Origin: Sorghum bicolor
Lineage: Eukaryota > Streptophyta > Magnoliopsida > Poales > Poaceae
Direction of reading: 5' to 3'
DNA length: 64,000 nt
Assembly (NCBI RefSeq): GCF_000003195.3
Contig: NC_012874.2
Location: 3,751,001 to 3,815,000 of the forward strand
This document shows positions 45,217 to 58,931 of this stretch, in pieces; the first letter of the stretch is position 1, and each line of letters begins with the position of its first letter. Position numbers and translations under genes: made by a program. Under the pieces are notes generated by a model. The model was not told the origin of the DNA. It saw only the letters and a program-made list of their open reading frames with translations, and did not search any database.

Positions 45217-46680
45217 AGGACGTGTTTGGTTCCTAACCGCAGTTTGCCATGCTTTGGTTACAGTGATACCATAACATGTACATGGTGGACGATTTGGGCG
45301 CCACATCCGGCCGTGTGGCGAGAGTAGAAAAGCTGTGGCAGCCTAAAGTAAATGAGCAACCAAACAATAGTAGCAAAAAGTGTGGCGGCCTTTAGGTGTG
45401 GCGGTGATGCATGGTGGCTGAGAATCATACACGGCCTAACTATCACTAATATAATCTGGATTATAAATATGATTATTGTAGTCTTTTGGGTTTGGATTGC
45501 TAGATCAAAGTCTATGTAGTTTTTTATTTGTAGGTTTGATATACTCCCTCCGTCCTATATAATATATTGCATTAAAGCATTCAAAAGTTGTATCCAAATA
45601 TAAGAAGTTTTAGGGACAAGAGATAGTTTTGCATTACATATAGTAGCACAAATTTGGTTGTTATTGTATTGTTACTTGTCATTTATCAAACAATCTCCAT
45701 TAATTATGCTGATGAAAGCGTCTGATCAGGAAATAAAGTAAGGATATATGTGTGATGTGTATTATTATCTCTTAATTTGTCATAAAAATATGTAGTATAC
45801 ACTATATTATATTATAGGACACAAGAGTACATTATATACATAGGATCGATTACAATGATATGTTGGTTAGATTATTATAATCCGATCCACGATGTGTAGG
45901 ATCACGTAGAGGTTGATCCTTGGTGGAGAGAGTACAGCCAGCTCGATCGCTCCCAATTCCAAGGCTGCTCTGTTCTCTTAAAAGACTTGACAGGCACAGA
46001 GCATGGTCTTAAAATAGTCTCATCACTCAAGTTCAACCGCAAGCTACTGTTCTAAAAGCCCACTTCTTGTGATGCTCATATCTACCTCTCCCTTGCTAAT
46101 AACTATTATTTCTGATTGTGACTAGATTAAATATACATACAGTAATAGACGGTGGTTAGATTCAAATCATCACTGAAAAGAGAGTGGAAAAGCATGCATG
46201 CAGACCCCCTTGGCTTGACAAGTAAACAAAAGTTTCAGAGGCTTTCAGACGAGTCATCTTCATCCCCTGTTCAACCTGTAACCACCAGCAATACAAATGC
46301 ATACGCTATTGCAAGTGGCGAAGGCGACGCAGGAGGAGTTTTGCTTGGATTCGAAGCACGCACGCAGGCCTTGCAAGCATATGATACGTATATCGTAAGA
46401 TCTTTGGATTTGGATTGGAAGAAAAGTTGAGCGTGAGGCCTTTTTCGTTTGGCAGCGTCCCATTTATAATTAGTGCAGTGACAAGTGACACGCACTGTTG
46501 AGCGAGCAATGGCCATTTCTTTCAGAGCTGGTTGCTGCGATATGGGCAGCGAGCTAGCAGCCGGAGAAGATTGCATTTTTTTAGTATTTGTTTACACACT
46601 GATAATGACATCAATCTCTCTTTTATTTCTATTTTGTTATATATGGGACGAATGTGACAGCGACATCTTATCAACAAGAA
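45217..46680. other. intergenic DNA with degenerate MITEs
   Basis: A MITE-like piece at 45217-45440 begins 'aggacgtgtttggttcctaa'. A Stowaway-like start (ACTCCCTCCGTCC, 45544) has a possible weak partner near 45930. A 92-codon frame at 46152-46430 has no domain I know. Confidence 0.45.
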
Positions 46681-46725
46681 CTAGAACAGTGCGCGGCGTT
46701 GCCGCGCGGAATGTGCCCGCACATT
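46681..46725. other. short GC hairpin, possible Helitron-like terminus
   Basis: GCGCGGC-GTT-GCCGCGC forms a perfect 7-bp stem in AT-rich DNA, followed about 20 bases later by 'acattagt'. Helitron 3' ends have such a hairpin just before CTRR, but the CTRR here is not exact (TTAG). Confidence 0.3.
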
Positions 46726-49700
46726 AGTTTTGGGCTAGCGAGAATTTCAGGCCTCTCAACATATTTTTTAAGAAGTCGTAGAAATACCGTAGCTCAAAAA
46801 GCATGAATAATAACTTTCTAGAGTTAGAAGTTCTAAAGACACCAACTGTTAGCTAGCATCACTCACGCCGAGATCCAAACAAATAAGGTCATTTTTTGTA
46901 TCAAATCAAAAATATATAATTCAATAAATTTTGGTATGTTATTTGGCTTTGGTAATCAAAATCCTATACGATGTTGTATTTGTCCATTAACACGAAATAC
47001 ATAAGGACCATAATCTTGAAAATAGACTATTGTATTGCCTTATTTTGTCTAGAAAATGTTTTGATCTACTGTCATCATTCATTATATTGTAATAATGTGG
47101 ATAAAAATTCAGGTGGCTCTTTAAAAGGGGGTATTTTAAATTTTCCTTCTTTGCAACATTGTGTGTAAAAATAATATTTTTGTCTCTATTTCTTTCATGT
47201 CTAATTTTTCCTCAAACCAAAATATAGCTCCACAATATTTGCAAATATTTGAAGCTTCACCATAATATATGAACGGTTAGGATAAGCTTCTTTTAGGTAT
47301 TGTACTAGCAAAATATGCCCGTGCGTTGCTACGGGATCAAATAGACATTTGTAGAAAATGAGCACTTTGTTATATTTATTTGTGTTTTATCCTTTGTATT
47401 AAAATTGACAATTTTTAAGCTTTTACAACTGACTTTGAAGCAAACTGTCTATATATAGTTTATATACATGCTCTTAGACTTTTTAGGGCTTTTATTTCAC
47501 GCACAATGGCACCTTATACTCTCTGGTTGAAAGGAGCCTAATAAACTTTTGAATTATAATTTTTAGATTTGATTTCGATTTTATATAGATTGTATAAGTT
47601 TCTGTCAATTTGTGCATTGTTCGTGAAAAGACAAGAAGCTAACAATACACTTTTTATTGGTAAGCCGAAGTCTATATATATCTTGAGATTGATTTTTATT
47701 ATGCGTTGCAACGGAGGAAAGCATCAAATGGCCATAGAAAGTTATGACATAATGTTACATTCTATTTATGTTTATGTTTTTTTATAAAATTTAAAGTCTA
47801 TAATTTATTTTATTGATAACCATGACATCTATGGTATTAAATAGTTGATACTTAAACTAATATACTAATATGTAGCTTGGAGACATATTTATTTAATAGT
47901 AAAAATAAAAATTAGTCAAACCTTCTCTTACTTTAATATTACCTCTTCATATACCTTAGTATATTATATTAAAAATAAGAAGTTTGTTGGTAGCTTTATT
48001 TTTTATTTAGATTAGGATTTCTATAAAATATGATATATCAGTTAAATGTATGTAGATTATAAACACATAGACTTATAAAGTGTTCACATAACATAACAAC
48101 ACATCATGCAAAAGTAGTGTAAGCATCCTCAAGCATAAATTTAGTTAAATTAGTAAATCAGTGAGATATATAGGAATTATGCTAAAATTTTTACCACAAA
48201 TCAAGCATCACATTAAATAGGCTATTATAAAATTTTTATAATAATTGGAGCAAGATAACTACAATTTTAGTTTTACACTAAAAAGCATAGACAACCATCT
48301 ACCAACAGAAAAATATACTAAAATTTATGATTTTTTTTGTTTACTATATGGATTTAAATATGTGGAGCTGAACAAAATTTGTTTTATAATTTTTATATTT
48401 TTCTATGAATTACTATATATTTATTAATTTTATAGAAGATTTTGCATTAGGAATCTAAAAAAACTTCTATTCTTTTCCTTCTTCCAGCCGAATAGATTGT
48501 CTGACAAATTTGCACTTAAGCCCCTGTACTTTCTTTAATTTTAATATGTTCTAATGTGTATAGAAGATTTTGTATTGGGAACCCTAGAAAAAATTTTATT
48601 CTTTTTTTCCTCCTCTACTAATTCCAAACGGAAACGGACATACGGACGGAGTAGCGGATATGTTGGCAGGAAAATATGAGGCAGACTGAAATTTTCTTCT
48701 TTTATAAATAGGTATAGATGTGCTTCGGAAGATAAATAAATCATACCACATGGAATAGACAGATGCACTATTTTTTCTGTATGTTAATATTTTTTTCGCT
48801 TCAGTCTGTTTTCTTTTGTATTTATGGAAGGTATATTTATATCTTGTTTTTGAATTGAACATGTACTTTCAAAATTTATTTTCTTAGAATGTTCATTTAT
48901 ATTTGATGTGGAATTTAAATTTATAGAACTATGTGTTTCTTTCATGTCCAACTTTATTTTCTTTCTACACCCTTCAGAATCATCACTGTTAGAAATAATA
49001 CGTTTTTTATTTTTGTTATTAGTCATGTCTTTATATAAACAAATATATTACCCATAAGCAGACATATCAAAAGATTAGTAATTACACTATTTTTTATTTT
49101 TTATTTTGCTTTATGTTTTACAAGTGGCACAGTATGGAAGAAAAAACATTATATTGTGAGTTTACACAAACAATTTTTGTACTGAACTGGTGTTTATGTT
49201 GGTTATAACAATTTGTTGGAGACATTAGCTTTGAAATGATTGGAGGTGAAAAGGGAATACATATAATTTACTATAGTTTTCTAGAGTCCTCTTAACATTA
49301 CTTTATGATGAAGATATGAAGTGCTGTCACGGTGTACATGTAATTTTTTATTTATCTATATCCTACGGTAACTTTCTAAAGTCCTGGCCAACGGTTCAGC
49401 ATTATCAGATGATGTTATGATGACGTGGCTCAATAACTTTTGTTTACCGCGACGCGGTTTAAGTCTTTAAAGATCTGTTGCTTTTGATGCAGAAGAAGAT
49501 ACAAACTACAGTAGATTCCAAACAAAACCATTTTTATTTATAAATAAATAAATAATTAATTATCAGGCAATCCAAGCCCACCCACTGCTCATAAGGCCAG
49601 ACCCCCTCACTCAGTCAAGCTCAGCCCACACGCTATTTCGTTCCTATACAGTTATATACTTCGGCCATTTCTTATTGCTATTGGGCTGGGCTACATGCCT

Positions 49701-50367
49701 ACTGGTCCTCTATGCAATGCTTCAGTTTCCTCTGTCTGTTAGGTCAGCCGAAGGTTGAGACAGATGAAATAACACAACTTATTTCGATTATTATTATTAG
49801 TCAGAAGCTAACCAATTTACTTGGTTCCAGTTGTTTCGGTTTGGGTCTCAATTACTTTGGTTCAGTTTCAGGTCTTGGGTCTATTGTTCCCAGCTCTAAT
49901 AGAGTAAGCACTCCAAGGACCAAAACCATCAGATTTTTTTCATCTCCTAATATACTTCGTTCGTCCTGTCAATCAAACATGGAGTACGGAACAGTGACTG
50001 TCAGCAGGAAAGCAAAACCGGTTGTTGTCGTGGGAGGCCTAAGATCATATTTCTGCTTTTCAGTTCTTCATCAGTCATCCCCTTTGTCTATCCTCATACC
50101 AGTGCTCTCCCCATTTATTTCATTCCATCTGTCGTCCATTCAGAGGTTCAGATAGAAGCCTAGTAGTGTTTTTCCAGCATATCTTTCAACTACACCAATA
50201 ATCATTTCAGCTCGGATTAGTAGATTCAGATAGAAGTCGCGGAAGTAGACTAGAGCTAGCCCAGTGCAGATCCTTGGAAAGAATTTGGACACTGTCTCTC
50301 AATGTCCTGAATGCGATCTTATTTATTATTCAAACTTATACCCTATATAATCTTTATTTCATACTCT
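46726..50367. other. AT-rich intergenic DNA
   Basis: 'atgcccgtgcgttgctacgg' at about 47320 is a motif common in grass repeats. A diverged 128-bp direct repeat ('tagaagattttg(c/t)att') lies near 48433 and 48561. A Lys/Asn-rich 80-codon minus frame (48784-49026) and a 147-codon plus frame (49712-50155) show no domain I recognise. No gene supported. Confidence 0.45.
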
Positions 50368-50955
50368 CTTTTTTTTTGAAGTAAAAGACTGTGGGGGAGA
50401 TCCCCACAGTGAGATTAGATTAAAATTAATAAATGGCCCAAAAGGATTACAATCCTGAATTAACTAAAGGCGTCTAACCAAAAGCAGAATGAGGATCTAA
50501 GATCTTCCTTAAATCTAACAGACTGCAGAATACATTGATTTATGAAATTGGCAAGCCAAATAGCAACATTGGGGTCTCTCCTCTGGAAGACTTTATTATT
50601 ACGAACTTTCCAAAGCTCCCATGCTGCAATGAGGGAAGCTTCTGTGAAGAACTCTAGATTGTGTGCATTGATCGCTGCAGTCCATCGTTCCAATATTGGC
50701 AAGGCGGTATCCCAGGTAAAACTGATGGAGTTCCAGCATTGCACAGCAAATGGGCAGTCAAAGAACAGGTGATCAATGTCCTCTTCTATGCCTGTGTCAC
50801 ATAGAACACAGAGTGTGTCGCCCTGTATGTTGATATGTCTCCTCAGCATGGATTTTGTGTTTAGTCTATCCACAAGTATCAGCCATGCAAAGAACTTGAT
50901 CCTTAGTGTGCAGCTTGACTTCCAGAGAGTTTTATAAGACAGGTGGGCTTCTATG
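50368..50955 (-). pseudogene. LINE 3' fragment with zf-RVT domain
   Basis: Minus-strand frame of about 165 codons ending at 50460. It begins in the linker WKSSCTLRIKFFAWLILVDRL and carries the zinc-binding motif (LCVLCDTGIEEDIDHLFFDC), then AAWELWKVRNNKVFQ, the usual LINE ORF2 C-terminus. A short 3' UTR and an A run (T run on the plus strand near 50368-50376) follow. The element is truncated at about 50955. It differs from the 7.8-17.9 kb LINE, so it is a separate insertion. Confidence 0.85.
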
Positions 50956-53900
50956 TTACTGAAAACATAAGCATTATCAATTTTCTATATGCTTATCCAT
51001 CCCATTCATAATGTTTCTCCTTTGCACTGCACCTCCAAGTGTGTTTGATATATCTTTAGTTGACAAGCTTGCACTATGTGTTTTCACATATCAAAATTGA
51101 TGTCCATAAATCCCTTCCTACATCCATGTATACGTGGTTTGCATGATTTTTATCTTTTTACTTTCGTCCATCCAGTGGCCGATTTAGGTACGGGGCGTCT
51201 GGATAGAACTCTTCGGAGCAAATTCTCCATGAGAATCACTCATTCTCAGTCAAAATGCACATTGATTTTGATGGTGAGCAGACAAGAATCACTTTTGCAT
51301 CTACAATGTGTGAGCCGAGAGCTAAAATAAGTGTTCTCTATTCAATCTTCACTAGTATCATCAAAGAATACATTGTCACGTGCCCACCCATGCCCCCCCA
51401 CTAAAATAAAGTAGAATCACTCCACAAAAGAAATAAGCAGAGGTAGAGAATCACTGGGAAAGGGCCTTAGCTAGTCTAGTGGTTATTAAATAGGTCTTGA
51501 AAAAAAATAGGTTAAGGTTTCCCCTGCTGACTTCGGTCAAAAAAAAGGTAAAGAATCACTCCACCAAACATGGTGTTAACTTGGGGACGGAGCGAGTAAT
51601 TAGTTAGGTAAGATGCTAAACTAGTAGGTAGCCGAGTATAGCTAACTTGAGCTCAAGTTTAACACATGACAGGTACTAGACATGCACATTGGGTGTTGTT
51701 TCTGAAAGATGAGGGTGTGTGTCGATCCGGTGGTTGGATACGATCACAGTGGCACTGGTGTCTGTTGAATCTGACAGGAAATGGACATCATGATCATATT
51801 GTTGTGCACGAATTGTGGACGTAGCAAGCGTCGTCTCTCTGTAATATAATGTCTCCCCCTACCTCAAAGGAGGATTGCTAGATCGTTACACACCAGCAAT
51901 ATATAGCATCATGATTTCCGTTCAGACAAACAGCGCGCAGATGATTTACTGAATTCGTTATCTTCAGCTTTTGCACGAGCTGATGCGATGCGATCTGCGA
52001 CCGATCACTCGTGATATATAGCTAGACGACGCCGTATGGTATGGTATGCATGGTCTGGTCACACACCGGCACTGATGCCCTTCATGGTCCCCAGCTACAC
52101 ACTGAATCTGAATACTCGTATTGTGAATGATCTGATCTGACGATGATCGACAGGCCGTATGGGCCTACAGTACAGTATTTAACTTTTGCATTGGAACAGG
52201 TTCATCAGGCCCTCTGCTGCCGGCGGTCTGGTTCCAACTTCCAACTGTGCACCCTGCTGTGTCGTCACTGGTCATTTCGTCAACACTGGCAGGCACACAT
52301 GTGGCCATTTGGCCAATGCTCTTGTTGGCTTGTTGCCCTTTTGGGTCACCTCGCTAGCTTGTCTCGTTTCGTCAGATATCGTCGTACTGCACGCACGTAG
52401 GAATGATCGCTCTCATCGCGCCGGTGCCTCTCGATCCCATGCATGCACGTCTCGTCAGTCAGCAGTCAGTTCTCTCATCTCTTGGTGGCATTGCTGTCGA
52501 TCGATCAACGGACGCAGCATCTAGCTTGCTGTCGATCGATCAACGGACGGATCGGACGGATTACTGTCGATCGGCTAGTAGGATCAACCCATGCATGTTT
52601 TCCCATTCATTTCCTCTCTAGGCAGCTCTATATATTTCCTTTTTTTTCATGTGCTTTTGCAGAACGAGCTGGGCTACAGCTACGCAAGGCCCAGCAGCAT
52701 GGAGATGCATGGACGGTAGTGGTAATGTTAACCCGAAACCCGAAACGGAGAGGCGCGGTTGGGGGGTGGCAGACGGACATAGAGCGAGACAGCGAGTGAG
52801 TGAGCGTGGTGATGATGGGGATGCGTATAGGTGATAGGTTTTGGCCCTCGGTGGCTCATCAAGAGAGATGAACATGGATGGAGAAAATAAGTATTTAGAT
52901 GTGAACATGGAGTTGGATTGTGGAAGTGGTTCTCTCTTTTAGATGATGTGGTAAACTATGAAGTAGTTAGCTGACTTAATTATTGGAGGTGTCTTAAGCG
53001 ATGATCGATGCAGTCTCCGAGTTCTAGCTAGAAAGCCTTTTGGATAAACTTGCAAGTAGATACCTACTGCAGCCATATAGTATGTACTAGACCGCAAAGC
53101 AAGCGCTTTAATTTAGAGATGCTCACACATGTGGTGTCACTTTTTTGATAACTAGGCATCAACAATACATATACTATGGTATAATCTGGTCCAAACTATA
53201 CTAAGTAAAATAATGAAGATTTGGTGCAGTATCGAGAAGGGTCCATGTATCACTGTTGACCTAACTAAGAAGGCTAGCTAGCTAACGGATTTGAACGTAT
53301 CATTTGATGCCAATGGATCAAATGAGCAACCATAGTGGCAATTGCATCAAAGTTAGTGAATATATATTTATATGACTTGTCCAAAAGAATCGCAGAAACC
53401 ATAGTACACTTTTGTTTCGAAGATATGTATGCATATTTTGCCGGTTGTTTAGATCAAGTGACAAGAGATTCAAGTCCCTCTAGACTAGTGCCAGTACATT
53501 CGCCAATATAAAACCATTTAGCAAAGTTGCTAACAAGCCAAATAATTAAGCTACCTAGTACTACAACTGCACAAGTCCACAGTACATGAAGAAGCATCAG
53601 ATTTGGGAGACATATAACAAGTTGCAGGTTTCTAATAACTTTATAAGCTTTGTAATTGTAAATGCTCAATTGAGAATTTTGAAAAGCCGCTAGCCGTAGA
53701 TATATAAAAAAATATCACTTCCCGGAGAGTCAAACAAATTATAGTTTGACAAAATTTATAAAAAATATTAGTAGTTATGATGCTACCGAAAAAAATTAAT
53801 TATCAATTCCCGAGAAGCCAAACAAATTTTAGTTTGACCACATTTATACCAAAGATACTACTAGTATTTATTATGATGCCGAAGCTATAGATATATAGAT

Positions 53901-54512
53901 GTTGTTTGTCTACACTCTACCTACTCCCTCTATAAAAAACAATTTTGAAACATGTTTGTCTACACTGTACCTACTTCTTAATAAATCAAACAAATTCAAG
54001 TTTGACCATATTTATAAAAAATAAATATACTAATATTTATGATGCTAAGTAGGTATCATTAAATTAATTATGAAACATGTTTTTATAGTAAACCTATTTG
54101 AAAATACAAATATTCTATATTTTTTTAAAAAATCCAGTTAAACTTTTTTTAAAAAGAAATTGCATTCTTTTCTGGGTCGAGCCTGTTCTTTTTTCCTTTC
54201 AGCCGTATTTTTTCTGTCAGACAGCAGTATTTTTCTTTCATAATAAATTAGCCAACAGTAATATAAGCCTTGACTTTTTAAACCAGCGAACATGCTGGTG
54301 TAGTCTGGGCAGATTCCGTGCTCCAGCTCACGACTCTCGATGGCTGTCACTTGTAAGTATACCCAAGCATACCCAAATTGTGGCATCGTACTATACAGTA
54401 GTACTTAGATCGAGAGAGTAATATAAAATAAAAGAAAGTAGTCGTACAGTACTGGTATAGTATAATGGCAAAATTTGACTGCTGAAGTGAGGATTAGAAT
54501 CCAATATATTCA
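50956..54512. other. intergenic DNA
   Basis: No recognised gene. A direct repeat 'gctgtcgatcgatcaacgga' occurs at about 52492 and 52530. A short piece at 51473-51540 ('ggccttagctagtctagtgg' onward) has the look of a SINE start but is not certain. 53700-54130 holds Stowaway-like fragments ('caaacaaatt(a/t)tagtttgac'). Confidence 0.45.
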
Positions 54513-54766
54513 GGGCCTGTTTGGAACAAAGTTTTTTCACAGGAATTTTAGAGGATTTGGTTCCTTTGGAAAGGATTCATGTGATAGTACCTTTGGTTCA
54601 ACTCAATAGAAAGCATTTTGCTTGCTCTCTTCTTCCTGCAATCCAAACAGCAAACTTTAGATATTCTTCTGTTTTAGATTCCTGCGGTTTTTCAGTTTCT
54701 ACTATATCACATTCCTGTGTTTTTTCTTATTTCTCTGTTTTCTATTCCTGTGTTCCAAACAGACCC
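54513..54766. mobile_element. Harbinger-like MITE, TSD TCA
   Basis: Ends GGGCCTGTTTGGAACA and TGTTCCAAACAGACCC, with TCA on both sides (54510-54512, 54767-54769). The interior has a pyrimidine-rich stretch. Confidence 0.75.
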
Positions 54767-54769
54767 TCA

Positions 54770-57605
54770 CATAAAAGATTGAAATAAAGGGTGCTCGTTG
54801 ATCTGATGATTCATGATAACTTAAGTATCGCATGGCTCTCGTGCCGCATCATGCATTCAAAAAAGAACCCAGTATTCACACTTCGATTAGCTCAAACAGT
54901 GTTATGAGTTAGTATGACTCTCTGGCCGCATGCATGCCATGGATGTCTAGCCGCGTTAGGCGATGTTGGAGAGCTTTGCTTTGACTAATTGACTTGTGAC
55001 CATTTAGGCATTCCATTCCAACTTGCCAGTTTTAATGGACAGTGTTACTGTACGGTTTCACATATTAACACGTTATCGAGATTGAAATGAAACCATCTAT
55101 GAAATAACCCCAGCAACGGAGCATTTCACTTTGTTATTGCAAAATGATTGGATCACATGCAAGATGGTGAAACGATTTGGCCCTCAGTAGAAATTTCATC
55201 CCGTTTCACCGCGTGGGAAACAATGCCCGTGGAGTTTCACTATGATGAAACTACTTCCTTCTCTCTCCTCTTCGTTTCATGCAAAAAATACAGTTTTGCT
55301 GACATTGCGCTCTAATAAATGTGCATGGCATCCTAGTGAAACCTGAGACTGGCCAGCAAGTGTAGGAGCAAACATGCATGTGCTGAGGCAGAAACATATA
55401 TAGTAACTAAAGGCTATAGGTAGGGAGTAGGTGTTAACCTTTGATTAGCCAAAAGTAAAGCCCAAAACAAGGCAAAGCACCCGCTGCGCGCCGGGGTTAA
55501 CCTTTGATCTGGTGGTGTGTGTGCTCGCGGTGGCACACAGACACACAGCGTGGCAGGCGAACCGTACTGGCACTGGGAGTACGTACAAGGCCGCGAGGAC
55601 CGGTGTGTACCGCCATGCATCGCGGACACGGACACGGCGGGCGTCGCCGCCGGCGCCGCCTCGGGACCCGTGCCCGTGGGTGGGACGGTAGGAGTAGAAT
55701 AGAGGAAGCCAGGAATATTAATTAGTTGAGTTCTATTTTTGGCAATTTGTTTGTTACCCTCTTTCCTCTCCTCTCCTCTCTCTCTCCCCTTCAATCCGGA
55801 CACCGGCCGTAGCCGTGACGTGATCCGCACGGGCGCAGCCGTGTCTAGAGCTAGAGCTATAGATCATACCCACACTTGGGTCCGCTGATGAGCCGGTTTG
55901 GTCACTTGACCCAACTCGGGTCCACCGATGAGCCGGTGATCGATGAGCAGGTTTGGTTGCTTGACACGACTGCTTCTCCTTTGGTTGAGCGCATGCATGC
56001 GCTATCTTGTTGTCGTGCCAAACCTGCTACAGTGGAACCTATCTCGAGTCCCTCTTCAGATGGGCGGGCTTCAATGTTGCTAACATCTTTCTCCATCGTA
56101 TGTGCCCCTTGCTCTGCCATGCTCACTATAAAGATGGGGGCATACCGTCCTGCATACTTGTCGTTAATGATTATTCTGTTCTTTTTTTTTCCTATCCACG
56201 TCATGTTTCATTCGTTACAAGTCAGCTAGCTAGCTACCATGCAGATACGATACATCTATACTCCCTCTATACCTGAAAAAAAGTCATTTAGGATAATAAC
56301 ATGGTCTCCAAAGCCTAACTTTGACTTTTTATTTTTATAAAAATATTTATCAAAAAGTAGTATAGGTATATTTTTACAAAAGTATTTTTCAAGATAAATC
56401 TATTCATATAGTTTTCACATTTTTAAACTTAACAATTTAAAAGTTATTCATAATTTATATTCTCAATGTTTGACCCAAACCATATATCCAAAAATAACTT
56501 TCTTTATGCGTATGGAGGGAGTATATATCCTAAGATTCTATTGCCGAAAGGGGATGCTTTGATAACATTCCCAAATTATTTCTTTCTTGGCTTTTGTCAT
56601 AGTACAATTGTTTGTGCGCTACGAATATCGAAGACGAATTTTCTTTTCTAGTAAAATGAACTAGGCTATACGGTACGGGGAATATGATTAAAAGCTTTCA
56701 TAGCAGAGTTCAGATGATCACTCTCTTTCTTAGCACTGCATCTGCATTGGCTCGAAATTTGTTTATGCATTCCTAAGGTCTTTTGGCCTACTACTAATAT
56801 GATGCATATGCTGCAACTTGTTGACAGTTGTATATTAAAACCTGTTGCACATGGGTTCTTGACGAAAAGAAAGTGTCCAAAAGTGTGAAAGGAGAGTGAG
56901 CACGAGTCGAGATGGATGGAAGATATGGATGAATGAAAATGGGCTTGGGTCACATGAATAATAAAGCTGGTGGAGACGGTTACGTAGGTTAATAATAGGA
57001 CTCAACTTGCACCTTTTCTTCAACCAATCATGTGCATCAAGGGCCTGATAACACACACATCTATTTCCGTACGTACTACCTTCTTTTTCCCTGATTTGTA
57101 GAATTTGTGTCCAATGATTCGTCCTTGCAATTTGACCGACCAATGACTAAAAAGCACATGAATGTTGCCCTATGTAGTACTCCTTCTATATCTGAAATTC
57201 TTGACGTCTAAGATATGATTGTGGTATTTTTCCTCCTTTACTTTTATTAATTTGGTCTACAGATGCAATTTTTTAAAGAAAGTTATGTAGTTTAGACGGT
57301 TAGTGCGTGGCTGCAGAGGAGTACTCCCAAATTTTTCTAAATGTGCGTTAAAATAACAGAGGAGTACTCCCTCCATATCCGTAAAAGCTATGCAAAAACT
57401 AAGAAAAAAAAGGCATAGACTTGCATGGCTTGGAAATGCCAACCACGCACTAACCGTAAAAGCTATGCAAAAACTAAGAAAAAAAGGCATAGACGCACAT
57501 TTTATGCTAATCACCTTGTCAGTTTTTTTTTTTTTTTTTTGCAAACAAGATTCTTAGATCTTGAATATAGGACGAGACCAGATTAAATGTAGCCCCTCTC
57601 GGGCC
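54770..57605. other. intergenic DNA with MITEs
   Basis: 54900-55350 resembles the 4919 MITE family loosely (repeated 'tttcac' and 'gaaac(t/c)' phrases). 55490-55830 is GC-rich with no domain. A Stowaway MITE lies at 56261-56521. 57358-57500 has a near-exact 'aaagctatgcaaaaactaag' direct repeat. No gene supported. Confidence 0.45.
56261..56521. mobile_element. Stowaway MITE, TSD TA
   Basis: Starts CTCCCTCTATACCTG after TA and ends CGTATGGAGGGAG before TA, an inverted repeat pair. Confidence 0.85.
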
Positions 57606-57853
57606 ATAAAACATCACTAGGGTCTGAAAACCAAAAACTTTTTAAGATTTCCCGTCACATCAAATCTTGGAGCACATGCATGAAGCATTAGATATAAGAT
57701 GAAAATAAAAACTAATTGGACAGTTTGCCTGTAAATCACGAGATAAATCTTTTGAGCCTAGTTATTAATCTATGATTGAATAATGTTTGTCAAATAAAAA
57801 TGAAAATGCTACAGTGCCGAAATCCGAATTTTTTTCGGGAACTAAACAAGGCC
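57606..57853 (-). mobile_element. 'GCCTTGTTTAGTT'-family copy
   Basis: It ends GGGAACTAAACAAGGCC followed by TAA and has the family's internal blocks; the left end is degenerate. Confidence 0.6.
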
Positions 57854-58106
57854 TAACTAGCCATCAGCGGATCAGCCCATCACGCGTACGTGTGCTTGTC
57901 TCTGACAGAAGTTACTACCGATGCGCAGAAAGGATATATCAGATTATCAATCCCCGTATTATCCCTATCAGATATAATATCTTATATAGCGACTGAATAT
58001 CGGACATTTAATCGCTCTCAGCAACAAAAGCAAAGATAGGAACCCGTGATATATAGTACTATTTAACTATTCAGATCCACTCATAGTAATAGTTACTTCT
58101 TCTCGT

Positions 58107-58346
58107 TTCTGTTTAGTTTACCCTGAAAATCAAAAAAATTTCAAAATTCTTCGTCACATTGAATCTTTCGACACATGCATAAAACATTAAATATAGACGA
58201 AAATAAAAACGAATTACACAGTTTACCTGTAAATCACGAGACGAATCTTTTAATCCTAGTTATTCTATAATTGGATAATATTTGCCACAAACAAACGAAA
58301 ATGCTACAGTAACAAAATCTAAAATCTTTTCCCATTAAACAAGGCC
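58107..58346 (+). mobile_element. 'GCCTTGTTTAGTT'-family copy
   Basis: It starts 'ttctgtttagtttacc' and ends 'attaaacaaggcc' followed by TAA; inner blocks 'aattacacagtttacctgta' and 'tcttttaatcctagttatt'. Confidence 0.65.
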
Positions 58347-58564
58347 TAAAAGACTTAGAATCCATGTCAGTCATTTTTTTAACTTTGATCAATTTTATAA
58401 AAAACAATATTAATATTTGTGATATAAAATGAGTATGTTATGAAAATATATTATATCATAAATCTAAATGTATGAATTTAGTACTATAAATCTTAGTATT
58501 TTTTCTAAAAATTCAGTCAAAGTATTAAAATTTTGACTTAGAACAACTCAAGAAGTATATATTA

Positions 58565-58880
58565 GAGTAGTTCCAATGCTAGAAACTATATATGGTTTCT
58601 ATACCTATTAATTTCTATAGATACTACATATAAAATTATGGTCCCAATGGATAGTTTCTACACAATAATTTTATATCCAATCACATTCATTCTCTCTCCA
58701 TTGTTGACCAATCATATTACTTCATATCTTGGTTCTCGTGTAGACATAGTTTCTAACTTAGACTCGGTTTCCATGTTTTTTGCTCTCTCTCTTCAATAAC
58801 TACCTTACCACATAAGCAAAATGCTTAAGTGGCACTACAATTAATGTCTACAGAAATTATAGAAACTATAGATCCCAAAT
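58565..58880. mobile_element. relative of the 7700-18260 MITE, uninterrupted
   Basis: It has both the left block ('ctagaaactatatatggttt') and the right blocks ('ccaatggatagtttctac', 'caatcacattcattctctct', 'gtgtagacatagtttctaac') in one continuous stretch, showing what the 7700 element looked like before the LINE inserted. Confidence 0.6.
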
Positions 58881-58931
58881 TAAATCTTTACATCCAAAAC
58901 TTTTGGCTATAAACTTTACATTCCAAATCAT

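Noticed and set aside
49712..50155. 147-codon plus-strand frame
   Set aside because: No recognisable domain, composition like its flanks, and no splice or promoter context.
51473..51540. SINE insertion
   Set aside because: Only a tRNA-like start phrase is seen; no clear B box, tail or target duplication.
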